From contig JAACEA010000307.1 of assembly GCA_009936695.1 (NCBI GenBank), positions 1 through 5,442 on the forward strand: a stretch of DNA of 5,442 nucleotides. Direction: 5' to 3'. Below the pieces are notes generated by a model. That model had not been told where the DNA came from. It did no database searches and saw nothing but the letters and a program-made list of their open reading frames with translations. The DNA comes from Planctomycetia bacterium. Its GTDB lineage: Bacteria; Planctomycetota; Phycisphaerae; Phycisphaerales; SM1A02. This document shows positions 1-5,134 of this stretch, one piece after another. A program made the position numbers and the translations under genes. Position 1 is the stretch's first letter. The number at the start of each line of letters is the position of its first letter.

Positions 1-252
1 CCCCGGCTTCCAGGGCTGGAACGCACCGACCAACGCCGGGTGGAACAACCCCGGTTTCACCGGCTTCAACCCGAACTTCACCGGGTACGCCCCCGGCTAC
101 CAGGGCTGGAACGCACCGACCCACGCCGGGTGGAACAACCCCGGATTCACCGGTTACAACCCGAACTTCACCGGGTACGCCCCCGGCTATCAGGGCTGGA
201 ACGCACCGACCCACGCCGGGTGGAACAACCCCGGATTCACCGGCTTCAACCC
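1..252 (+). repeat. 90-bp in-frame tandem repeat, about 2.8 copies
   Basis: Copies begin at 1, 91 and 181. Copies 1 and 2 differ at only about five of 90 positions. Copies 2 and 3 differ at about three positions before they diverge after 252. Several differences fall at third codon positions, but most synonymous sites are identical too, which points to recent duplication or gene conversion. The unit is a multiple of three, so gain or loss of a copy keeps the frame. The array probably extends left of the window. Confidence 0.93.
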
Positions 253-412
253 CGGGTTCAACCCCGGCTTCAACGACTTTGCGAACGTTCCCGGTTCGAA
301 TCCCGGCACCACGTCCGGCAACACTTCCGGCACCCCGGGCATGACGCCCACCACGAACACCGGCCACCCCGGTTTCAACTGGACCGGCGGCTACGCGACC
401 AACGCGGCCTGA
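1..412 (+). CDS. 3' end of a low-complexity protein with 30-residue aromatic/Asn/Gly/Pro tandem repeats
   Basis: This is the C-terminal 136 residues of a longer protein; the start lies outside the window. The frame beginning at position 2 is open to TGA at 410-412. The first part is a 30-residue repeat with the landmarks P-G-[FY]-Q-G-W-N, N-A-G-W-N-N-P-G-F and N-P-N-F-T-G-Y-A, in nearly three copies. It then shrinks to short NPGF units and passes into a Thr/Ser/Gly/Pro-rich tail ending in NWTGGYATNAA. The visible part is almost free of charged residues, with a single Asp near the end of the repeats, and is rich in Phe, Tyr and Trp. No catalytic motif, transmembrane segment or sorting tail is visible. 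The other plus-strand frame that stays open here reads as Arg/Pro/His-rich nonsense, while this frame gives regular aromatic repeats, so this one is the better choice. An extracellular or structural role is a guess from composition only. I do not recognise a family. Confidence 0.72.
   Translation, partial: PGFQGWNAPTNAGWNNPGFTGFNPNFTGYAPGYQGWNAPTHAGWNNPGFTGYNPNFTGYAPGYQGWNAPTHAGWNNPGFTGFNPGFNPGFNDFANVPGSNPGTTSGNTSGTPGMTPTTNTGHPGFNWTGGYATNAA
246..272 (+). repeat. 12-bp NPGF micro-repeat at the end of the 90-bp array
   Basis: Two tandem units encoding Asn-Pro-Gly-Phe (aac ccc ggg ttc, then aac ccc ggc ttc) follow the last 30-residue copy. The same NPGF unit occurs inside every 90-bp copy, so this short array may have grown by slippage from it. 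Confidence 0.7.
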
Positions 413-438
413 GACGCTTCGATCGAGATGTTCACGAC

Positions 439-482
439 CGCGGCACGTCGGATTTCCCCGACGTGCCGCGTGTCCAGTTTTT
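439..482 (+). terminator. Rho-independent-type terminator after the repeat protein gene
   Basis: A perfect 13-bp stem (439-451 pairs with 458-470) closes a 6-nt loop (atttcc). Seven bases later comes a run of five T at 478-482. The hairpin begins 26 nt after the stop codon at 410-412 and sits before the next gene, as expected for a transcription terminator. The gap between stem and T-run is longer than in a textbook terminator, so efficiency is uncertain. Confidence 0.7.
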
Positions 483-483
483 G

Positions 484-489
484 TACTAT
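484..489 (+). promoter_or_regulatory. Possible -10 element for map (leaderless transcript)
   Basis: TACTAT, which matches four of six bases of the -10 consensus, lies between the terminator T-run and the GTG start at 496. If it is used, transcription would begin at or next to the start codon, giving a leaderless mRNA and explaining the lack of a Shine-Dalgarno sequence. No convincing -35 box is seen, so this is tentative. Confidence 0.3.
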
Positions 490-495
490 TCCCCG

Positions 496-1311
496 GTGCT
501 CGTCACTGAAGCCAAGGACATCGCCGGCGCCACGTGCGCCGCTCGCAAGGTCGTCGAGACCCACGAGCGGCTCGTGGAATTCCTCCGCGCCGGCCAGACC
601 CTCGCGGAAATCGACGCCTTCGTGGGTCGAACCCTGACGGATCTGGACAGCATCAGTGCATTCAAGCACTACCGCGTCCGCGGACATCCGCCGTTTCCGA
701 GCGAGGCGTGCCTCTCGGTGAACGCCTGCGTCGTCCACGGCACGCACGACATGACCTCGGACCCCGTCGTCGCGGGCGATCTCCTCTCCATCGACATCGG
801 GGTCAAGCACGATGGCTGGATCGGCGACGCCGCCTGGACCTACGTCATCGAAGGCGCCGATGAAACCTCGATGCGGCTCGTCGAATCGGGCCGGGAGTCC
901 CTCCGTCTGGGCGTGGAGGCGATGAAGCCCGGCCGCCCACTCGTCGACTGGGCACGGACCGTGCAGGACCACGTGGAGAAGAAGTGCGGCTTCGGGCTGG
1001 TCCGCGGCCTGGGAGGTCACGGCTACGGCAAGACCCTTCACGGACCGCCGTTCATCTCGAATGTCGTCCCGACCTACCCCGGGGAGTGGCCGGACGCGTT
1101 CCGAAGCTTCCGACCCGGCATGCTGGTGGCGGTCGAGCCGATGATCGCGGTGAGCACCACCGAGATCCGGAGTGAGGGTCGTGAGTGGCCCATCTACTCG
1201 GCGGACGGCTCCCGAAGCGTCCACCATGAGGCCGACGTGCTGATCACCGAAGCGGGCCCCGTCAACCTCACCGCCGGACTCTTCGATCTCCCGGACGTGG
1301 TCGGAAACTGA
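496..1311 (+). CDS. map: Methionine aminopeptidase, type I
   Basis: A cytosolic metalloprotease that removes the initiator methionine from nascent proteins. With the GTG start at 496 it has 271 residues, close to the 264 of E. coli MetAP, and lacks the N-terminal extension of longer forms. The five metal ligands of the pita-bread fold are present: D100 in LLSIDIG, D111 in WIGDAAW, H175 in GGHGYG, E214 in VEPM and E245 in HHEADVL. The catalytic-site histidines H81 (VVHGTHD) and H182 (LHGPP) are also there. Two family positions differ: the equivalent of E. coli H63 appears to be Pro65 with His64 beside it, and the usual Glu/Asp after H182 is Gly. Start choice: the frame stays open upstream to position 40, but that stretch is an out-of-frame reading of the repeat array and the terminator. 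The homology begins near GTG 496; TTG 481 is an alternative. No Shine-Dalgarno is visible. serA follows after 16 nt, so the two are probably co-transcribed. Confidence 0.95.
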   Translation: MLVTEAKDIAGATCAARKVVETHERLVEFLRAGQTLAEIDAFVGRTLTDLDSISAFKHYRVRGHPPFPSEACLSVNACVVHGTHDMTSDPVVAGDLLSIDIGVKHDGWIGDAAWTYVIEGADETSMRLVESGRESLRLGVEAMKPGRPLVDWARTVQDHVEKKCGFGLVRGLGGHGYGKTLHGPPFISNVVPTYPGEWPDAFRSFRPGMLVAVEPMIAVSTTEIRSEGREWPIYSADGSRSVHHEADVLITEAGPVNLTAGLFDLPDVVGN

Positions 1312-1327
1312 CTCAAAGGCCACCTGC

Positions 1328-2533
1328 ATGACCACCGGAATCGCGCTGCTCCTCGAAGGCATCCACCCGGATGCCGATGCCGCCCTCGAGTCGGCGGGTC
1401 TGGATGTCGTGCACGAGTCCGGGGCCATGTCCGAGGAGGCCCTCGATGCCGCGCTCGCCGACGCCACCGTGCTGGGCGTCCGGTCGAAGTCCCGAATCAC
1501 CCCGGCCCTCCTCGACCGCCATCCGCAACTGCTGGCGGTCGGCTGTTTCTGCATCGGGACCGACCAGCTCGATCTCCGCGACGCCGCCCGTCGCGGACTC
1601 GCGGTCTTCAACGCCCCGTTCTCGAACACCCGAAGCGTCGCCGAACTCACCATCGCCGAGATCGTCGCCCTCCATCGCCGGCTCGGTGACCGAAGCCGTG
1701 AACTGCACGACGGCATCTGGCGGAAGTCCGCCGCGAACGCCCACGAAGTCCGAGGCCGGACGCTCGGCATCGTCGGCTACGGCCACATCGGCTCCCAGGT
1801 GTCGGTGCTCGCCGAAGCGTTCGGGATGCGGGTGGTCTTCCACGACACCCAGCCGAAACTCGCCCTCGGGAACGCCCGGGCCGCCGGTTCGCTCGGCGAA
1901 CTGCTCGCCGAGAGCGACGTCGTCTCGCTCCACGTTCCCGACGAACCCTCGACCCGCGGCCTGCTCGGACCCGCCGAACTCGCCCGCATGAAGCCCGGGG
2001 CGATGCTCATCAACAACGCCCGCGGCTCGGTGGTCGATCTCGACGCCCTCGCCGACGCCCTGCGATCCGGCGCGATCGGCGGCGCGGCGGTCGACGTCTA
2101 TCCGAGCGAACCGAAACGAAATGACGATCCGTTCTCGACGCCCCTCGCCGGACTGCCCAACGTCATCCTGACCCCGCACATCGGGGGCTCGACCGAGGAG
2201 GCCCAGGCCGCGATCGCCCGTGATGCCGCTGGCAAGGTCGCCCGCTACCTGACCGAGGGTTCAACTCGGACCTCGGTCAGCGTCCCGGAAGTCGATCTGC
2301 CGAGCCCGAAGCCGGACCGGCACCGGATCCTGCACTTCCATCGCAACGTCCCCGGCGTGCTCGGTCGCATGCACACCCTGCTCGCCGAGATCGACGCGAA
2401 CATCACCGCCGAGTACCTGCAGTCCGACCCCGAGGTCAGCTACGTGATCCTCGACGTCGAATCCGAGTCGGTCGACGAGGTCGCCGAGCGAATGCGATCG
2501 ATCCCCGAGACGATCCGGATGCGGACTGTGTGA
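1328..2533 (+). CDS. serA: D-3-phosphoglycerate dehydrogenase with C-terminal ACT domain
   Basis: Oxidises 3-phosphoglycerate to 3-phosphohydroxypyruvate with NAD, the first step of serine synthesis in the cytosol. The 401 residues follow the short E. coli-type SerA (410 aa) from end to end: substrate domain with the conserved AVGCFCIGT and FNAPFSNTRSVAEL blocks, Rossmann dinucleotide motif GYGHIG at 150-155, and ACT domain from about 333. The catalytic set is R232 (NARGSV), E261 (YPSEP) and H284 (TPHIGG), each exactly eight less than E. coli R240, E269 and H292. The ACT positions that bind serine in E. coli (H344, N346, N364) match H338, N340 and N358, so serine feedback inhibition is likely. 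ATG 1328 is preceded by a weak AAAGG at 1315-1319. The gene follows map by 16 nt and probably shares its transcript. Confidence 0.97.
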   Translation: MTTGIALLLEGIHPDADAALESAGLDVVHESGAMSEEALDAALADATVLGVRSKSRITPALLDRHPQLLAVGCFCIGTDQLDLRDAARRGLAVFNAPFSNTRSVAELTIAEIVALHRRLGDRSRELHDGIWRKSAANAHEVRGRTLGIVGYGHIGSQVSVLAEAFGMRVVFHDTQPKLALGNARAAGSLGELLAESDVVSLHVPDEPSTRGLLGPAELARMKPGAMLINNARGSVVDLDALADALRSGAIGGAAVDVYPSEPKRNDDPFSTPLAGLPNVILTPHIGGSTEEAQAAIARDAAGKVARYLTEGSTRTSVSVPEVDLPSPKPDRHRILHFHRNVPGVLGRMHTLLAEIDANITAEYLQSDPEVSYVILDVESESVDEVAERMRSIPETIRMRTV

Positions 2534-2548
2534 TTTCTTTTTGAGCGC

Positions 2549-2596
2549 TGCGGCAGCCCATTCGGGCCGCCTGGCTTTCCCGCGATCGGTCGGCGC
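2549..2596 (+). repeat. 48-bp direct repeat, copy 1
   Basis: Matches 2632-2679 at 46 of 48 positions. Its first part can fold into an imperfect hairpin: 2556-2559 pairs with 2564-2567, then one mismatch, then 2552-2554 with 2569-2571, around a 4-nt loop. It begins 15 bp after the serA stop codon. The layout resembles a small dispersed REP-like element, but only two copies can be seen here. Confidence 0.85.
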
Positions 2597-2631
2597 GGCG
2601 AGGCCGCGCAAGCCGGATTCGATTCGAACAA

Positions 2632-2679
2632 TGCGGCAGCCCGTTCGGGCCGCCTGGCTTTCCCGCGATCGGTCGACGC
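2632..2679 (+). repeat. 48-bp direct repeat, copy 2
   Basis: Second copy, 83 bp downstream of the first. The two differences are at 2643 (G against A at 2560) and 2676 (A against G at 2593). The first falls in the hairpin loop, so the predicted stem is unchanged. The copy ends just before the terminator palindrome. Confidence 0.85.
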
Positions 2680-2717
2680 AAAACCGCCGCCCCGGACAAT
2701 TGTCCGGGGCGGCGGTT
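2680..2717 (-). terminator. Strong palindromic terminator for the minus-strand PEP-CTERM-like gene
   Basis: 2682-2699 and 2700-2717 are perfect reverse complements, 18 bp per arm with AATT at the centre. As RNA this gives a GC-rich stem of 14 bp or more with a 4-nt loop. On the minus strand it is followed by TTTT (complement of 2680-2683), a classic intrinsic terminator, 43 nt past the stop of the gene at 2761-3516. On the plus strand only TT follows, but the hairpin may also stop transcripts arriving from serA. Confidence 0.88.
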
Positions 2718-2760
2718 GACGAACCTTGTCGAACGACGCCGACCAGACGAGGCCGTTCCA

Positions 2761-3516
2761 TCAGCGACGGCGACGACGCCCGACCAGCCCGAGACCCGCG
2801 ATCGCGGCGATTCCGCCGACGCCGGGGACGGCGTTCGATGAGTCCGAGGGCGGCGGCGCGGAGGTCGCTCCCAGATTCCAGTAGGCGACGAGTTCCGGGT
2901 TGTTGACTGTCCAGGAGAACGAACTGAACGAGCCGAGGAACTGGATCGCGCCGTCTCCCTCATTGCCGGTCAGGCGATAGGTGCCCCCAGACGGATTCGT
3001 TCTCGAGAGGTTGGAATTGCTGCTGAGGATGTCGAAGTCCTGCGTGAAGTCGAACGCGCCGGCATCCGAGGGGCTCCCAAGCGACGTCAACAGGAGGACG
3101 ATGTTCTCGATGTTCGCGGCCGTCGTCCTCCCCGAGTCGGAGTAGAACGAGAGGGTCTGGGTCGTCACGGCGTATCCGGCGAGGCCGATGCGATCGTTGG
3201 TCGGCGTACTGGTGACGTTATCGCTCGTGAAGGACGAGCCGGACCAGTAGTCGGTCCCGGCCTCGCCGAACCGGGACCATCCCGAGCCGGTGGTGCTCTG
3301 TGCGATCTCGCCGGTCAACTTCACGTACACCGTGCTCGTGTCGGGCATGGCGATCGTCCCCAGAAGCTCCGTCGCATAGTCGTAGCCCGGCGAGACGTTG
3401 GAACTTCCGTAGCCTGAAGGAGCGTCCCAGTTGATCCAACTGTTGACCACACTGGCACTCGCCGTGGCGGATGCCAGGGCGAACATCGAACCGGCGGCAA
3501 TCATTTTACTTCTCAT
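2761..3516 (-). CDS. Exported protein with PEP-CTERM-like sorting tail
   Basis: A 251-residue secreted protein of unknown function. Residues 1-21 form a Sec signal peptide: basic MRSK, a hydrophobic core, and a likely cut after Ala21 in ATASA/SVV. The mature part is rich in Ser, Thr, Gly and Asn, has no cysteine and almost no lysine, and carries many aromatic residues, as is common for planctomycete surface proteins. A linker (SAPPPSDSSNA) leads to a three-part tail from Val230: VPGVGG, a hydrophobic stretch to Gly246, and five arginines to the end. This architecture is that of PEP-CTERM proteins, which exosortase processes at the membrane, though the canonical VPEP is VPGV here. The start at 3516 is supported by GGAG (complement of 3526-3529), nine bases upstream; an ATG in between is out of frame and soon stops. 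It is divergent from the helix-turn-helix gene at 3837. Confidence 0.9.
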   Translation of the reverse strand: MRSKMIAAGSMFALASATASASVVNSWINWDAPSGYGSSNVSPGYDYATELLGTIAMPDTSTVYVKLTGEIAQSTTGSGWSRFGEAGTDYWSGSSFTSDNVTSTPTNDRIGLAGYAVTTQTLSFYSDSGRTTAANIENIVLLLTSLGSPSDAGAFDFTQDFDILSSNSNLSRTNPSGGTYRLTGNEGDGAIQFLGSFSSFSWTVNNPELVAYWNLGATSAPPPSDSSNAVPGVGGIAAIAGLGLVGRRRRR

Positions 3517-3647
3517 CTCATCAATCTCCAGAGCCTGAACTCATGAATTCCACCTCGCTTGAACTGCGTGGCGGAAAGAAAACGCTGCTCATCCATGACG
3601 AACGGCCTGAAACTAGACGACCCCGCCCCGATGTCGACCGTGCATCG

Positions 3648-3701
3648 CCTGCAGAGACGAAGAATCCGCCTGCACAGACGGCTTGCTGTCTGCACAGACG
3701 A
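3648..3701 (+). repeat. Three phased 13-bp direct repeats, candidate operator array
   Basis: Copies are cctgcagagacga (3648-3660), cctgcacagacgg (3669-3681) and tctgcacagacga (3689-3701). Starts are 21 and 20 bp apart, about two turns of DNA, so all three face the same side of the helix. The third copy lies in a dyad, GTCTG-CA-CAGAC (3688-3699); copy 2 keeps nine of those ten arm bases and copy 1 keeps eight. This is what a multi-site operator for a dimeric DNA-binding protein looks like. Which protein binds is unknown; the helix-turn-helix product encoded at 3837 is one candidate. Confidence 0.7.
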
Positions 3702-3824
3702 TTTCAGGTTCTCCGACTCGACCATCGCTCGCGATTCGAGAGAATGTCGCGACCGAGACGAGGTACCGTCGAGGAATTCGATGACGTCGTCACAGAAACC
3801 CCTCCCCGCCGCTCGAACTCCGAT

Positions 3825-3829
3825 GGAGG
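3825..3829 (+). promoter_or_regulatory. Shine-Dalgarno GGAGG that fixes the start at 3837
   Basis: GGAGG ends seven bases before ATG 3837. It is the strongest ribosome binding site in the window, and it decides against upstream in-frame starts such as ATG 3744 or ATG 3471. Confidence 0.8.
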
Positions 3830-3836
3830 TCAGTCC

Positions 3837-5075
3837 ATGCCGAAGAACGAGACGACACCCATTTCATTCGCCCGCAAGCATCACGACGTCTCGAAGGCGG
3901 CACGCGCATTGCAGGAGTCACTCCGCGGAGCATTCACTGAGTTTCTCAAGGGAGATGTCGGCGGCCGGAGCGTGGCGAGAAGGCTCGGCGTGGACAAGAT
4001 GCTGGGATGGCAGGCACACCGGATCGCCACCGCACCGGATCCGGCGACGATCGTCTCCGCGCTTCCCGGTGAACGGGGGATGATCCTCCTCATCGAAGCC
4101 CTCCGCGCAGTCGGCGTGTCGGACGTCGCGGTCGGGCGTGTGGAGACCGCCACGACCGGGCTCTGGAAGATCTTCGATCAACTCAACGCCTCGCGACAGG
4201 AGATCGCCGCCATCGCGGCCGGTGGACTCGACTCCGCGGCACAGCAACGACATCAGGGGAAGGTGAGGAGAGCCCATTTCGACTCCACGGTCGCCCTCCG
4301 AGGCGAGGTGGCGAATTCGATGGTGAGCACCTGGTTCGTCTCCCCTGCCAAGGCCAAGTCCGATCACTTGACACTCGTGTCGCTGAACATGAAGGAAGGG
4401 CTGCGCACGATTCGACCGATGGGTCCTCGGCTCGTCTACCGTGGTACGAAGATCGATGCGGACGCGGCGTCTCTGGACTGGTCGAGAATCGACGCCTCCG
4501 AAGAAGCGAACCCGATTCCATCGCTGGTCCCAGCGGCCAGTTCGCCGGATCTCGGCCGCGACGTCGTGGAGGTGGTCGCGAAAGAGACCGTGACCCTCGT
4601 ACTGGCCGATCCCGACCTGCATCCCGACGGTGAACTCACCCTGACCTTCGCGGATCTCATCGAGGACGTCGGGCCCGGTTACGCGCGACCCGACGTGCCG
4701 ACCGGACAGGTCGGTGTCCATGTCCCGATTCCGGTCCGCGATCTCTACCTCGACGTGCTGTTCGACGAGTCGTTGCCCGCCGTGGATCCCGCGGGCGCGT
4801 TGTACTTCGCGGCGAGCGAGCGGGCCGAGTATGGGGAACACGCCGAACTGCGACGGTTCAACGGCGAGATCGACGCCCGATTCGTCCGCGCCCCGAAACT
4901 CCCGAAGTCCTCGAAGGTCGACCCGGCCCGGCACGCGGCGATGCTGGAGCACGGTGCCGCCCTCATCGATCGTCCGCTCGACGCGTTTCGCTGCTTCCGA
5001 TTGCACATCGCCTATCCGCCGACCTTCACCCGGGCCGTCGTCAGGTGGCTGCTGCCGGAAGCACCCGAGTCCTGA
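3837..5075 (+). CDS. Protein of unknown function with putative N-terminal helix-turn-helix
   Basis: A 412-residue, apparently cytosolic protein with no signal peptide or membrane segment. Residues 5-40 look helical. Around 43-62, GRSVARRLGVDKMLGWQAHR has the spacing of a helix-turn-helix (helix, LGV turn, second helix), followed by a PDPATIVSALPGERG stretch and a helical segment to about residue 150. Residues 150-250 include a WFVSP block and a mixed alpha/beta stretch. The C-terminal half is acidic and appears beta-rich (VTLVLADPDLHPDGELTLTF, VGVHVPIPVRDLYLDVLF), ending in a conserved-looking LDAFRCFRLHIAYPP segment. The pattern reminds me of hypothetical planctomycete proteins with a similar N-terminus, but I cannot name a family. 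A regulator role is inferred from the motif and from the repeat array upstream. The start is fixed by GGAGG at 3825; the frame is open further left but is poor in coding character and overlaps the divergent gene. The peptidase gene follows after 59 nt. Confidence 0.85.
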   Translation: MPKNETTPISFARKHHDVSKAARALQESLRGAFTEFLKGDVGGRSVARRLGVDKMLGWQAHRIATAPDPATIVSALPGERGMILLIEALRAVGVSDVAVGRVETATTGLWKIFDQLNASRQEIAAIAAGGLDSAAQQRHQGKVRRAHFDSTVALRGEVANSMVSTWFVSPAKAKSDHLTLVSLNMKEGLRTIRPMGPRLVYRGTKIDADAASLDWSRIDASEEANPIPSLVPAASSPDLGRDVVEVVAKETVTLVLADPDLHPDGELTLTFADLIEDVGPGYARPDVPTGQVGVHVPIPVRDLYLDVLFDESLPAVDPAGALYFAASERAEYGEHAELRRFNGEIDARFVRAPKLPKSSKVDPARHAAMLEHGAALIDRPLDAFRCFRLHIAYPPTFTRAVVRWLLPEAPES

Positions 5076-5104
5076 GGGAACGACGGGCTCGGCCCCGATA
5101 GGAT

Positions 5105-5128
5105 CTCCGGAACCAATCCTCCCCGGAG
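5105..5128 (+). promoter_or_regulatory. Small hairpin covering the ribosome binding site of the peptidase gene
   Basis: ctccgg (5105-5110) pairs with ccggag (5123-5128) around a 12-nt loop. The right arm contains GGAG at 5125-5128, the Shine-Dalgarno for ATG 5135 (six-base spacing). If it folds in the mRNA it would mask the site. The stem is only 6 bp, so this may be chance. Confidence 0.35.
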
Positions 5129-5134
5129 TCCTCC

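Larger units (their letters stand above)
2534..2760. other. Convergent intergenic region with repeats and terminator, no gene
   Basis: This 227-bp gap lies between the stop of serA and the stop of the minus-strand gene. It holds two 48-bp direct repeats, a 7-bp stem with a 3-nt loop between them (2593-2599 pairs with 2603-2609), and a long perfect palindrome. Reading frames that cross it show no coding character, and no start with a ribosome binding site is seen. Confidence 0.8.
3517..3836. promoter_or_regulatory. Divergent intergenic regulatory region
   Basis: 320 bp separate the two divergent start codons, so promoters for both genes should lie here. I could not find a convincing -35/-10 pair on either strand. 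The clearest structure is an array of three 13-bp elements almost exactly in the middle. Further AGACGA hexamers occur at 3615 and 3756, which is 40 bp left of copy 1 and 60 bp right of copy 3. The plus-strand frame open from 3471 is not treated as coding here. Confidence 0.65.

Noticed and set aside
391..1770. Long minus-strand open frame opposite map and serA
   Set aside because: It is the complement of two genes with full sets of catalytic residues. Its translation is Arg/Ser/Ala-rich with no recognisable domain, a usual effect of high GC.
2436..2963. Minus-strand reading frames through the 48-bp repeats as small proteins
   Set aside because: The frames cover the end of serA, the intergenic repeats and part of the exported protein gene in another frame. 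The repeated peptide pieces only reflect the DNA repeats.
3648..3701. Mini CRISPR array
   Set aside because: The repeats are only 13 bp with gaps of 8 and 7 bp, far too short for a CRISPR repeat-spacer array, and no cas gene is nearby.
3471..3836. N-terminal extension of the helix-turn-helix gene back to ATG 3471 (122 extra residues)
   Set aside because: It overlaps the start of the well-supported minus-strand gene, reads as Arg/Pro-rich low-quality protein, crosses the operator-like repeats, and has no ribosome binding site. ATG 3837 has GGAGG at ideal spacing.
5085..5095. Terminator between the helix-turn-helix gene and the peptidase gene
   Set aside because: The only hairpin just after the stop codon is a 4-bp stem (gggc/gccc) with no T-run.
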